Source of the DNA: Prevotella sp.
Lineage (GTDB): Bacteria > Bacteroidota > Bacteroidia > Bacteroidales > Bacteroidaceae
Length of the DNA: 64,000 bases
Assembly: GCA_017618275.1 (NCBI GenBank)
Contig: JAFZUS010000103.1
Location: forward strand, 36,593-100,592
Direction: 5' to 3'
Position 1 is the stretch's first letter. Every line of letters begins with the position of its first letter. Under the pieces are notes generated by a model, which searched no databases, was not told the origin of the DNA, and worked only from the letters and a program-made list of their open reading frames with translations. Below are positions 27,001 to 34,466 of the stretch, piece by piece. Made by a program: the position numbers and the translations under genes.

Positions 27001-27776
27001 AAGATGCTACCGCAATCCTCCTTTTCGTCATCACAAAGGGCGATAAAGATCGGGTTCCATGGGGTACTAATCAGTACCTCCGATTGCGGTTCACCCTGAC
27101 GCGAAACGGCAGGCAGCGTCACCTTACCGACGGCCCACACCTTGAAGTCCTTCTGAATGTCCGACGGATGGAAATGCCAGGCTGATTCTTTATTCTGGGT
27201 GTCGAAGCCATACTGTTCGATGCCGTCGCGACTGAGCCAGGTCGTACAACCGAGGGCTGCCAGGTCTTGTGGCGTGAAGTCAGTCTTAGGCTCGAAGGTA
27301 AGAACCTCCTGCGGACGGACGGCCACCTGTCGGAAGTCCCTATAACAGAGCGAGGGCCATTTCTCCTCCAGTTCCTCACGGGTATGGCCCGCATGCTCGG
27401 CGAGTTCCATACAAGTGTGTCGCAGATCCTCACCCACACAGATAAACGTCTGGGGCGAGTGGGAATCCTTCTGCCACCAATAGCCATAACCCTTCATGGC
27501 GGCATAGAGTTCGATGGCACCATAGCCACCACGTTTGGTCTTGGTACAGAACCAGTGTTCTACGGGCTTTCCATAGAGACCGCCACGCTTGCGCTGGTAA
27601 ATAATGAAGTGGGGTGTGGACTTCTGCTGCTGACCCGACGACTGGCTACCTGGGGCCGTCTTACAGAACGGACACCAACAGGCCAACTGACCTTCCTCGG
27701 TCTGTTGGTCGGCGGGTGTCACAAGCATCTGCAAAGGCAGCGCTGCCAATTCATCAATCAGTGGGTCGTAGATCAT
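24096..27776 (-). CDS. Primase-helicase fusion (DnaG-like zinc/Toprim primase plus SF3 helicase)
   Basis: 1226 residues. The N-terminus has a CHC2-like zinc ribbon (Cys33, Cys35, Cys38, His74, Cys77). A Toprim-like segment follows near residue 360 (ARAVIYCTTAQDAIATYYH). From about residue 815 there is a superfamily 3 helicase: Walker A EGGSGKSTF (about 822-829), Walker B HWEDVDAS and sensor VVTSN. So it should both lay primers and unwind DNA at the fork. Its last residues are EEDLPF, an SSB-type tip like that of the next gene, which is unusual for a helicase. It starts the replication block after the exonuclease. Confidence 0.9.
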   Translation of the reverse strand: MIYDPLIDELAALPLQMLVTPADQQTEEGQLACWCPFCKTAPGSQSSGQQQKSTPHFIIYQRKRGGLYGKPVEHWFCTKTKRGGYGAIELYAAMKGYGYWWQKDSHSPQTFICVGEDLRHTCMELAEHAGHTREELEEKWPSLCYRDFRQVAVRPQEVLTFEPKTDFTPQDLAALGCTTWLSRDGIEQYGFDTQNKESAWHFHPSDIQKDFKVWAVGKVTLPAVSRQGEPQSEVLISTPWNPIFIALCDDEKEDCGSIFRPAIEEQPPMVFSTTEEHTPAKVSRWLAGDKVFLRAVELRNSDRTGVAAAIKELEEEELEDGNISKTTKEWQPTVNSKGNTVLEQVDVPIETKDMKARAVIYCTTAQDAIATYYHLKALRCTYPKAFGNRWYHVCFPYGNVPFSSVHYNKMHRFAESIYTLYPSATKTTLKARDISCRYRDILRAELPEGISDRIHLYFPRLFCHPVQTVRDFFLAYRMLPREAFQNDEDINRLFSSCITSALSSDPFERKEKRDKNGMVKEVYYTINPATLWEFMASAGYARDVRPDEADKIGRFVHIDGPFADELEPSSMVQATIEQLKAYARQLNDSRPGMPDEYELMVQAVLRANKEINEKTIASLPSVKLNYNEGYGRHVEHFFYENGALRITDNEITLLPYDQIDFNVERAEKLHWNIQPLKELPFSISENPEYQERLSAIARKQNEKDDLGKPLYTLVQLEQEKNELALWAQSHRWIVDWKGKHEDEMWPTLRVIRGFANEEWEQEQQLLHDGKQFSSEEQMELDCRFANLIFCLGRMLWRYRDSKSNCISYLIENVVSAANRAEGGSGKSTFVRIFAGCAAHILNINGRDLISNKEFSANLAEYQHHKHRVVHWEDVDASLDFGKLYNLTTGDFSVRYMYKDRITIPLSEGPGHVVTSNYPLHDLDDSTMRRVCMGGFSHRFCGQNIMKNKAARYISDIMPDFNAVSPDKLSATSRNQIAMICALAVQFVMRYDEKVDAQKKYMEQRTLTQSLGEAFLRFARVFFAQEHVYGVPVDLDSMLEEYKSDFAEASKNKTDSFSPKAFKRRILDYCETAGIVMNPPQLFRRADGKVLKKAEQTNYFAHQAWCTRRYFEGREWEDDATIAPKQIRELVRTEHAVYFYRQGKDSIPANNDELMKVYTSFLNAPDPAPICDDNGNEVRLTEEEQNRWRSYLDAKQRKRTATNPAPQATGTVETAATQQPQEEDLPF

Positions 27777-27781
27777 ACGCC

Positions 27782-28426
27782 TTAATCCGCGTCAGGTAAC
27801 ATCGAGAAACACTGCCATAAGGCCCATGAGGTACGGCGACAGTCATAGGTGGCACTATGCACGTTGCCTTGCTCCGGATAGGGAGGCATGGCATCATATA
27901 CTTTCTTATGGTCTGCCAGACCGTCGTGATACAACTGACAATAGCGGTCGCCAATCTCGGCAATGAAGGTACGGGCATCACGGCAGTTATGGAAGTGGAC
28001 GGGGAAAACTTTCTCCATATCGTAGCGGCGCAGGATGGTACGCAGGATGCTCACGTCAAAGTCGGAGCCTTGCGCCCAGAGAATAAGCACGTCGGTCTCG
28101 GTAAAGTTCTTAACCTCACACAGCCAGTCAATGAAATTCGTCATCACCTCGCTCAGGGGATAGCAGTCGCCGGTCAGCACCTCACGCTTCACATCTTCGG
28201 GCTTCTCACTCCACCATTTGACAGTAGAGGGGTTGAAGTCGAAGCCGTCGGCCACACACGAACGGATATCCACCTTCGCCTCGAAGGGAGCAATCGCCTT
28301 GGGGAACAGCTCTTGGTCATCGACGGCATAGCGGTTAAATACTACGGCGGCCAACTGCAACACAGCGGCATTGCTCGCCAGGGATAATGTTTCGAAATCA
28401 AAGGTAATGTCAACGATCTTCGTCAT
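27782..28426 (-). CDS. DnaQ-like 3'-5' exonuclease
   Basis: 214 residues from MTKIVDITF; a TTG three codons upstream is less likely. The metal-binding motifs of the DEDD family are DFETLS at the N-terminus, WAQGSDFDVSIL in the middle and HSATYDCRRT at the end (HxxxxD). The closest described group is the Rv2179c-like 3'-5' exonucleases (PF16473). It probably trims DNA or RNA ends in replication or repair. The stop is 6 bases before the primase-helicase start, so they form one operon. Confidence 0.88.
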   Translation of the reverse strand: MTKIVDITFDFETLSLASNAAVLQLAAVVFNRYAVDDQELFPKAIAPFEAKVDIRSCVADGFDFNPSTVKWWSEKPEDVKREVLTGDCYPLSEVMTNFIDWLCEVKNFTETDVLILWAQGSDFDVSILRTILRRYDMEKVFPVHFHNCRDARTFIAEIGDRYCQLYHDGLADHKKVYDAMPPYPEQGNVHSATYDCRRTSWALWQCFSMLPDAD

Positions 28427-28442
28427 AATTGTCAATTTTCAA

Positions 28443-28826
28443 TTAGAAATTAAAGAATTTCGTCAGGTTCAACCATTGGAAGTGGCAGGGATGCAGACGT
28501 TTCAGGGTGGCTTCTATCAGCAGCTTCATGTCAGACAGCGAGGCGAAGCGGAAATTGGGCTCATGCAGCGTGACCTCTATTCGCTGAAGGTTCTTACCAA
28601 TGCGCCTGATGACATCGTGGGCCTCGCGGACGGTGACGCGCTGGGCAATGCCGTGACCACATCCTATCAGATAGTCGAAAGTGCGCGTGAGCAACTGACG
28701 GTTGGCTCCGCGAAACTGGAAGCACACCTCACCGTCCTGTGCGTCTCTGTCATCGACCACTGCCACGACATGCAGCGGTCGGTAACTATCCTTCTGCGGC
28801 CTTCCCCTGCGACATAGTTTCTTCAC
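28443..28826 (-). CDS. Hypothetical protein
   Basis: 127 residues, starting inside the tail of the upstream gene (41-base overlap). Third codon positions are G/C-rich as in the neighbours, supporting a real gene. It is basic at the start (MKKLCRRGRPQKD) and has a strand (GEVCFQFRG) and helices (LTRTFDYLIGCGHGIAQ, DMKLLIEATLKRL). No family recognised. Confidence 0.6.
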   Translation of the reverse strand: MKKLCRRGRPQKDSYRPLHVVAVVDDRDAQDGEVCFQFRGANRQLLTRTFDYLIGCGHGIAQRVTVREAHDVIRRIGKNLQRIEVTLHEPNFRFASLSDMKLLIEATLKRLHPCHFQWLNLTKFFNF

Positions 28827-29295
28827 CAGAGCCTCCCTTCTCTATCTCACGCTCAAACTCTTCGATACATGCCTTCACACCGATGCGCTCGTAGTCGCTC
28901 CAGTCGTCGGTCGAGAACTTATTCAGCACAGAATTGCTACCCATGCCCATCTGGTTCATGTGTTCTGTGAACACCTTCTTCAGACCAAACGACATACCCA
29001 GCACCCGATAGAACACACCCTTGCCATTCACCATTTCGTCGATGGTGGGCAACAGGTGGGTATCTACCCCGTCAGGGAAGATCTCGGCACGGTGGGCATC
29101 GATGAAGTCGCGCTTGATCTGATTGATACCCTTCAGTTCCCACTCGTGAAAGCCCTCCTTGAAGAAACGGTCGTAGGCAAAGTACTGCAAAGCGCCATAC
29201 TTAGCCATCACCGCAAAGAGCACCTTCTTCTGAGATGGTGTAAGGTCGTTACACTCCAAGTGAGTTTTCGGCTCTGTTATTTTTTCAATAATCAT
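28786..29295 (-). CDS. Hypothetical protein, first gene of the replication operon
   Basis: 169 residues, helical and charged: SQKKVLFAVMAKYGALQ, WELKGINQIKRDF, VLGMSFGLKKVFTEHMN, then an acidic tail. It follows the minus promoter at 29.33 kb and so leads the block that contains the exonuclease, primase-helicase, SSB-like and clamp genes. Nothing more specific is visible. Confidence 0.6.
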   Translation of the reverse strand: MIIEKITEPKTHLECNDLTPSQKKVLFAVMAKYGALQYFAYDRFFKEGFHEWELKGINQIKRDFIDAHRAEIFPDGVDTHLLPTIDEMVNGKGVFYRVLGMSFGLKKVFTEHMNQMGMGSNSVLNKFSTDDWSDYERIGVKACIEEFEREIEKGGSGEETMSQGKAAEG

Positions 29296-29329
29296 ATTGT
29301 ATATTTGAATTTTTTTATTTAATTTTGCG

Positions 29330-29361
29330 CAAAGGTAAACATTTTATTTTGTCAAACCAAA
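29330..29361 (-). promoter_or_regulatory. Bacteroidales promoter for the replication operon
   Basis: Minus strand TTTG (29358-29361), 20 bases, TACCTTTG (29330-29337). AAATATTAT, a phrase shared with the promoters at 11.9 and 31.35 kb, overlaps its upstream edge. Confidence 0.8.
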
Positions 29362-29506
29362 TATTATCTAAGTTTTCTTTCAAATTTAACATTTAGCGAC
29401 AAATATCATATTTGAGTTTCAGTACATATCATATAATATATAAGTAGGCATTCCGACGAATTGTTACAGATAGGTTTAGTTAAATAACATTAAAACAAAA
29501 AAGATT

Positions 29507-30229
29507 ATGGATTACTCGTACAATTACAGGTTTCTCAGCGAGTTTCGCGAAGAGAACAAACTGTCGAAGCGTGACCTCCTGGAGGCATTAGGCAGTTCAG
29601 ACTACACAGGCATCAACCGCTGGCTGGATGGTAAGACTCCCATCCACCTCACAGCCATGCTACGTTTGTGCAACTACTACAACATTCCCATGAGCCGTTT
29701 CTTCTTCGATGCCGACGGCGAGAGCACCCTGCACATCCTACCACCGGACGCAGACAGCCAGACCACACCCACCGACGACTACGGCATCAACAACACGGCG
29801 GGCAAATCGATCATCGAGACCCACATCACCACACGCCTCATTTCCTCCCAATCCCAGGAGCGCATGGTAACGAAGGGCCTCTTAGAAAAGGATCGTTACT
29901 ACGTGGGTGGCGCAGCGGTGAATCATGGGGACACAATGGGGACTGTCCCTGCTGTGAGTAGCGATAGCGGATTACAGAGGGACTGTCCCCAATGTGTCCC
30001 TGGCTCCTCAGAGCCAATGCCTGAATCCGAAGCCATTCTCCGTCTCAAACTCGAACACGCCAACGAGCTCCGTCAGTTGGAGCGCGACAGCCACGAGCGC
30101 GAAGATCGCATCCGTCGCGACTGTCAGGCACAGTTCGATGCAGAGCGCAACCGGCTCATGGATATCATCGAACGCCAGAACGCAGAACTGGCCAAACTCT
30201 ATAACGAGGGCAAAGAGGGCGTGAAGTAA
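29507..30229 (+). CDS. HTH regulator with C-terminal coiled coil
   Basis: 240 residues. The first 70 (RFLSEFREENKLSKRDLLE, SDYTGINRWLDGKTPIHL, LRLCNYYNIPMSRFF) form a Cro/CI-type helix-turn-helix. The middle is a Thr/Asp linker, and the last 60 residues are a charged coiled coil (LKLEHANELRQLERD to ERQNAELAKLY) suited to dimerising. It is the only plus gene between two minus blocks and so is placed like a phage switch regulator; likely targets are the look-alike promoters at 11.9, 29.3 and 31.35 kb. An in-frame inverted repeat at 29.93-30.0 kb interrupts the linker. Confidence 0.75.
   Translation: MDYSYNYRFLSEFREENKLSKRDLLEALGSSDYTGINRWLDGKTPIHLTAMLRLCNYYNIPMSRFFFDADGESTLHILPPDADSQTTPTDDYGINNTAGKSIIETHITTRLISSQSQERMVTKGLLEKDRYYVGGAAVNHGDTMGTVPAVSSDSGLQRDCPQCVPGSSEPMPESEAILRLKLEHANELRQLERDSHEREDRIRRDCQAQFDAERNRLMDIIERQNAELAKLYNEGKEGVK
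29927..30000. repeat. REP-like inverted repeat inside the HTH gene
   Basis: Arms GGGGACACAATGGGGAC and GTCCCCAATGTGTCCC, each with an inner GGGACTGTCCC palindrome, flank about 27 bases. It reads through in frame in the linker of the regulator. GGGACAGTCCC-type palindromes are typical of bacterial REP elements mobilised by RAYT transposases, which suggests an inserted host element. Confidence 0.75.
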
Positions 30230-30264
30230 CCGCCACCTTATTATTATATATACGCGCACAAATA

Positions 30265-30299
30265 GTAATCCCCGCCTGGCAAACATGAGCGGGGATTAC
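30265..30299 (+). terminator. Stem-loop between convergent genes
   Basis: An 11-bp perfect stem GTAATCCCCGC/GCGGGGATTAC (30265-30275 and 30289-30299) in the gap between the HTH gene and the convergent 30367-31206 gene. No long T run follows in either direction, so it may be a bidirectional terminator of modest strength. Confidence 0.7.
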
Positions 30300-30366
30300 A
30301 GTTTAATTCCTAAAACAAATACAAAACGAAAGTCATTCAGCGTATCGTGAAAGAAAAGAAATTTTA

Positions 30367-31206
30367 TTAGTTCGATATGTCATATTCTCTGTTTGAAACA
30401 TTGTAGTTATAGATGAATTTCTCTTTGTTCGAGTCGTGCAAGCCTTCCACCAGACACGGACACTGACTGCCAATATAGAACTTATCGCGATGCACAAAGA
30501 AGATGGGCGTAACCATATTGTATAGGAAGGCGCTACGCTCAGGATCTTCCTTCGGCACGTCACACTCCAACAGCGCAAACACCTCTTCCACCGTAATCAC
30601 CGGCAGGGCTACCCTATCCTTCTCGGCCTTAATCGCCTTGCGCAACCATTGAGGAGCATCGGCCTTCGACTTGCACGGTTCGGCACCGTAGTACTCTAAG
30701 AAGGCTACGAAGGTCTTGTTATGCAGGGTCAGTTCTACGGCTGCTGCATCCTGCTCCTTATCATCGGTCAGACGGTAGCCGATAATGGCAGCCCACTGAG
30801 CCAACGACTTCTGACCCTTCACCATCGGCCATGTCAGATGGTCTTTGCCGTAGGTCTTATTCCAGGTGTCGGAGGGATGGAAACGGTCATCAGGCAATAC
30901 CAGGATGTCAGAGCGAACCATGCAGTTGGGCTCGTAGATGCCGTTACCCTCTGCATCATCCAGACGCTTGCGCCATACACGAGGATCGGGCGTAGCGTCA
31001 CCAAACAGCAGATAGTCGATGCCACCGTCATAGAACTGCACGGGTGGCTCATACTCTGTGGCACCGTACTTCTTTGCGTAGTCGTCGGCACGCTCACACA
31101 CACGGATCTGGCGCTGCATCAACTTCTTCAGTCGCTTGCCAGCCTTGCTCTCTACATCACACCAATAGAAGTGTTTGCATTTGTCAATAACCAGTTTTTC
31201 AGCCAT
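30367..31206 (-). CDS. Hypothetical protein under palindromic operator control
   Basis: 279 residues starting MAEKLVIDKCKHFYWC. Mixed fold with no family recognised; notable stretches are YDGGIDYLLFGDATPD, KSLAQWAAIIGYRLTDD and the aromatic-rich C-terminus FFVHRDKFYIGSQCP. It is a lone minus gene between plus genes, and its promoter carries a perfect 10-bp inverted repeat, so it is tightly regulated, perhaps by the HTH protein beside it. A role in the lysogeny decision is possible but only from position. Confidence 0.6.
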   Translation of the reverse strand: MAEKLVIDKCKHFYWCDVESKAGKRLKKLMQRQIRVCERADDYAKKYGATEYEPPVQFYDGGIDYLLFGDATPDPRVWRKRLDDAEGNGIYEPNCMVRSDILVLPDDRFHPSDTWNKTYGKDHLTWPMVKGQKSLAQWAAIIGYRLTDDKEQDAAAVELTLHNKTFVAFLEYYGAEPCKSKADAPQWLRKAIKAEKDRVALPVITVEEVFALLECDVPKEDPERSAFLYNMVTPIFFVHRDKFYIGSQCPCLVEGLHDSNKEKFIYNYNVSNREYDISN

Positions 31207-31226
31207 ATCGGGGAAAGATTATATTA

Positions 31227-31251
31227 TTGCACCGAATTAATTTCGGTGCAA
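31227..31251 (-). promoter_or_regulatory. Palindromic operator and promoter of the 279-residue gene
   Basis: TTGCACCGAA (31227-31236) and TTCGGTGCAA (31242-31251) form a perfect 10-bp inverted repeat around TTAAT. It overlaps the -7 box TATCTTTG (31249-31256 on the minus strand), so a bound repressor would block transcription. Confidence 0.8.
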
Positions 31252-31342
31252 AGATACAAATTATTTTTTAATATCGAGTCATTTTCCCCGATATTATATA
31301 TGTTAAATTTTACATCATATTAGAAAATAATAACAATTTTAT

Positions 31343-31373
31343 TTCGTCAATTCAAATATTATGTTTATCTTTG
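31343..31373 (+). promoter_or_regulatory. Promoter of the plus-strand accessory block
   Basis: TTCG (31343-31346, one mismatch to TTTG), 19 bases, TATCTTTG (31366-31373). ATTCAAATATTAT occurs twice, in the spacer and again just before the first ATG (31381-31393). The spacer is nearly the same as that of the minus promoter at 11.9 kb. Confidence 0.75.
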
Positions 31374-31398
31374 CCGACAAATTCAAATATTATATAAG

Positions 31399-31734
31399 AT
31401 GACCAGGAAGAAAAAGAACCAAGACATCCTCGAAGATGCGAAAGAGGCGGGAACCTCACTCTACGACTTCGTGATTACCCAGAAGGTCGATGCGTTTGTG
31501 GCTGCCTACCAACCGGTAGATCGCGAGTCGTTAGCCACTCAACGTTTCGACGAAACGCGCCTGCGTACCTTCTTCAAGGCATACCCCTGCACCCTGGGCG
31601 ATCCGCTGACCATCTATCTCTCCCTGCTCGAAGGCGAAGGCTTCTTTATGAAGGTCTCTACGATGAACGAGCCCGTCATCCTCGCCACCGAACGCGCCAC
31701 CGAGTCCGAAATGCTCAAACTGGATGTACTATAA
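31399..31734 (+). CDS. Hypothetical protein, first of the plus accessory block
   Basis: 111 residues (MTRKKKNQDILEDAKE). A basic N-terminus is followed by helices and a short strand-rich C-terminus (EGFFMKVSTMNEPVILA). No family recognised. Its place right behind the promoter suggests early expression. Confidence 0.6.
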   Translation: MTRKKKNQDILEDAKEAGTSLYDFVITQKVDAFVAAYQPVDRESLATQRFDETRLRTFFKAYPCTLGDPLTIYLSLLEGEGFFMKVSTMNEPVILATERATESEMLKLDVL

Positions 31735-31748
31735 CGAATGAAACTAAT

Positions 31749-32681
31749 ATGATTAACTATCAAGAATTTCTAAACTACTTGCGCGAACTGATACTCCTCT
31801 ACAAAAGACAGGGGAGCCTTCGCCGAAAGAAAGATTTGGCTGAGAAGTTCCACTGTGTCGATATCAGTAAGGATTTGTTCTACCAAAAGGGCCTACACAT
31901 GATGGATCCAGACTCACTGACATTGGAGTTTGCCAAGCAGCTGCGCGACGAAATGAGCGAGGCCAAGAAAAAGGCCAACCCAAGTAAGAAAACAACCAAG
32001 CAAGAGGCATCCGTAGAAGAGAAACCTGCGAAGTTCAGAGCTGGTCAGGTTATCACCAACGGCAAAGACATTTTCTTGATAGATTATATCGTAGGCGACC
32101 GCCTCTATATTTTCTTCGTTCTGATGCTGGAGCCTACCAGCAAGGAGTATATCTTCCAGACACCTGACATAGATCTATGGGCAGGCAATGAACATCTGAA
32201 ACCTGCATCAGGGCCACAAGTAGCAAGAATGTTGGGTGAACTGCGTAAGAATGATTATCCCTATGAGATAGACCAGGCAAACGGACTTTTCTTTGCCAAA
32301 CGTAAAGTGGTCGATCTATTCTCTGGCGGCCTGCCTGAAGGCTACCAACCTATCAAGGCAATCCCACAGTCTAATCCATCGCCTTATCGCTTTGCTCTCC
32401 AAAACCTCTATGAGGTGCGCAATGCTCCGGAAGAAATGCTGGAGTGCAAAGAGAAAGAATCTATGATGCTCAGAGCCATCTATAATCAAATCAGGTTTAT
32501 CAATCACGATGCAAAAAGCATTCAGACCTATTGCGAGTTCAAACTACCTCGCCTATGCTGCTCTGGTTCCTGGATTACCTGCAACCATATCGGTTTTGTG
32601 AAAGATGATAAGAACCGCTGCTATTGGCTGGCACCACAGGGCGACACGCTACGCCTGCTGGCTTGGTTGGCATATATCTAA
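31749..32681 (+). CDS. Hypothetical protein, 310 residues
   Basis: The N-terminal 75 residues are helical with a Lys-rich linker at about 75-95, after which a strand-rich core (AGQVITNGKDIFLIDYIVGD) begins. The final 70 residues include CCSGSWITCNHIGF with three cysteines. I do not recognise a domain. The N-terminal part (NYLRELILLYKRQGSLRRK) could bind nucleic acid. Confidence 0.6.
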   Translation: MINYQEFLNYLRELILLYKRQGSLRRKKDLAEKFHCVDISKDLFYQKGLHMMDPDSLTLEFAKQLRDEMSEAKKKANPSKKTTKQEASVEEKPAKFRAGQVITNGKDIFLIDYIVGDRLYIFFVLMLEPTSKEYIFQTPDIDLWAGNEHLKPASGPQVARMLGELRKNDYPYEIDQANGLFFAKRKVVDLFSGGLPEGYQPIKAIPQSNPSPYRFALQNLYEVRNAPEEMLECKEKESMMLRAIYNQIRFINHDAKSIQTYCEFKLPRLCCSGSWITCNHIGFVKDDKNRCYWLAPQGDTLRLLAWLAYI

Positions 32682-32690
32682 GATACGGCT

Positions 32691-33497
32691 ATGAGAGTAA
32701 ACTACCGAAATTGGGCTGCCTTGCAGATCTGCGACATTAAGAAATGCCAGGAGTATATTGCCAACGACAAAGAGCACTTCTTCTGTGCCTTCAATGCTCA
32801 GGGCAATTTGACAGAAGATGAAGCCAATATTTTGATAGAAAGAACCACCTTCGAAATATGGGGTGGCTTCTATACCACCATCAAGAATATCTACTTTATC
32901 TCTCACACATTTTTCGAGGCCCTGAATAAGAGTGCTCACGCTTTCCTGAAGATGCTGGCATCGAAAGAGGATGTAGAAAAAGTGCATGAAGATTGCGCTT
33001 TCCTATACGAAGATATCCTCTGGGTGGTCAAAACCATGCCCAACGGTTTCATCCGTTTCATGCGTATCAAGAATGAAGGATGCCTGTTTACATCGTTCTG
33101 CTATAAGTTTGTGGCCGACGATAGATTTGAGACCTACGAATCAACCTGCGATCAGAATATGGAACGACGCTGTGTCGCCATCTATTATCTGCTGATGTTC
33201 CTCAAACGCTATGGTAAGGCAGAGGTGGAGATTGTAGCCCATGAGCAAAGAATACGTTCGCAGATCCTCAAAGACAAAACACTCAACGAAACGGGATTGG
33301 ATGTAAAGATACTCGACAGCCGTTGGTTTACCACCATTTGCCGTAACGAAGGATTTATGGTGTCCGGCCATTTCCGCTTACAGCCCAAGAAAGATGAAAA
33401 CGGGGAATGGACTCGCGAACTGATATATATTGAACCATACGCCAAAAAAGGTTATCATCGCCTGGCTAAGGTTATCAATGTTGACGACAACAAATAA
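32691..33497 (+). CDS. Conserved Bacteroidales-phage hypothetical protein
   Basis: 268 residues. The C-terminal third, LDVKILDSRWFTTICRNEG then FMVSGHFRLQPKK and YIEPYAKKGYHRLAK, looks like a domain often seen in Bacteroidales mobile elements (small beta fold with an aromatic SGHFRLQP segment); its role is unknown. The first 190 residues are helical. Gene spacing of 9 bases to the upstream gene suggests one transcript. Confidence 0.6.
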   Translation: MRVNYRNWAALQICDIKKCQEYIANDKEHFFCAFNAQGNLTEDEANILIERTTFEIWGGFYTTIKNIYFISHTFFEALNKSAHAFLKMLASKEDVEKVHEDCAFLYEDILWVVKTMPNGFIRFMRIKNEGCLFTSFCYKFVADDRFETYESTCDQNMERRCVAIYYLLMFLKRYGKAEVEIVAHEQRIRSQILKDKTLNETGLDVKILDSRWFTTICRNEGFMVSGHFRLQPKKDENGEWTRELIYIEPYAKKGYHRLAKVINVDDNK

Positions 33498-33520
33498 TTC
33501 ACATTATAAAACATACGATT

Positions 33521-34015
33521 ATGGATAAAGAATCAATCATCAATGATTTCACAGTGAAAAACCTTCAAGATGCTTCGTGTGAGGCCATCGAGAAAGAAGG
33601 TTGGGTTATCGCTATCCTGGCTAACATGGCACAGGCTGCCACTGAGGGCCACATGGATGGTGTCATCTTTGCTAAAGACCATGCCGAACTTGCTGACATG
33701 AAGAATGTCCGTAAACTCTGTTACTATCTGCGTCACAAGGGCCTGTTTGCCATGCCAGACCGTAACAAAGACGACGAACTTCAGATTAACGTATCATGGG
33801 ACTGGAACTGTGATAAGCAAAAGGCTATCGATTTCGCTGAAGCATTGGGCGATCAGCTAATAGTGGCCATGGAAGGTCTCACCTCCGACGTAGAGGACAT
33901 CAAGGAAGTTATGGGCCACTACTTCATGGCGAAGCTGAAAGGCAATCATAGCGATTTCCGTAAGGCTATCGATGTAGTTCAGAGTCATCTATCCGAAGAA
34001 ATCCCAGAGGAATGA
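33521..34015 (+). CDS. Hypothetical protein
   Basis: 164 acidic residues, helical with a WGxDWNxD-like stretch (NVSWDWNCDKQKAI) in the middle. Its stop overlaps the next start by four bases (ATGA), so the pair is translationally coupled. No family recognised. Confidence 0.6.
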   Translation: MDKESIINDFTVKNLQDASCEAIEKEGWVIAILANMAQAATEGHMDGVIFAKDHAELADMKNVRKLCYYLRHKGLFAMPDRNKDDELQINVSWDWNCDKQKAIDFAEALGDQLIVAMEGLTSDVEDIKEVMGHYFMAKLKGNHSDFRKAIDVVQSHLSEEIPEE

Positions 34016-34455
34016 TCGTACATCGTTTTATGTCAGCGGAGGAATATCGGCGGTTGGTGAATGGGCAGCTGCTGGTGAACGAGAGCAAGCATAAGGGCTT
34101 TCGCTCTGAAAGTCGCGGCTTCTGCTTCACCACCGACGATCCGAAGGAAGCCATTCGTTACCTCAGTGGCAACGTAGATACGGCCTACTGCGTAACGATG
34201 GATATTCCGGAATCGATGCTGCATAAGTCGAAGGCACTATATCGCGACTGGCAGAACGATGACGTGATGAGTTACACCTCACTGCCTACCAATGCCAACG
34301 ATGTGCCAACAGTGGAAAAGACAGAATACTGCCTGACACGCTACTCCGTGGCCAAGGTGCGTATCATCGCTACCACCACCGAGTTCAACAACATACCAGG
34401 GATTAAGATGACACAACAACTGATGCAAGTGCTCGGCTATCGCAGAGCGAAGTAA
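34012..34455 (+). CDS. Hypothetical protein, weakly ADP-ribosyltransferase-like
   Basis: 147 residues. HRFMSAEEYRRLVNGQLL, RSESRGFCFTTDD and YCVTMDIPESMLHKS follow a layout seen in small ART-fold proteins (an HRF start, a GFCF strand, a later strand). No catalytic Glu could be pinned down, so the likeness is only suggestive. It is coupled to the upstream 164-residue gene; phages use ART proteins to alter host factors, which is one option. Confidence 0.5.
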   Translation: MIVHRFMSAEEYRRLVNGQLLVNESKHKGFRSESRGFCFTTDDPKEAIRYLSGNVDTAYCVTMDIPESMLHKSKALYRDWQNDDVMSYTSLPTNANDVPTVEKTEYCLTRYSVAKVRIIATTTEFNNIPGIKMTQQLMQVLGYRRAK

Positions 34456-34466
34456 ATCACACAAAT

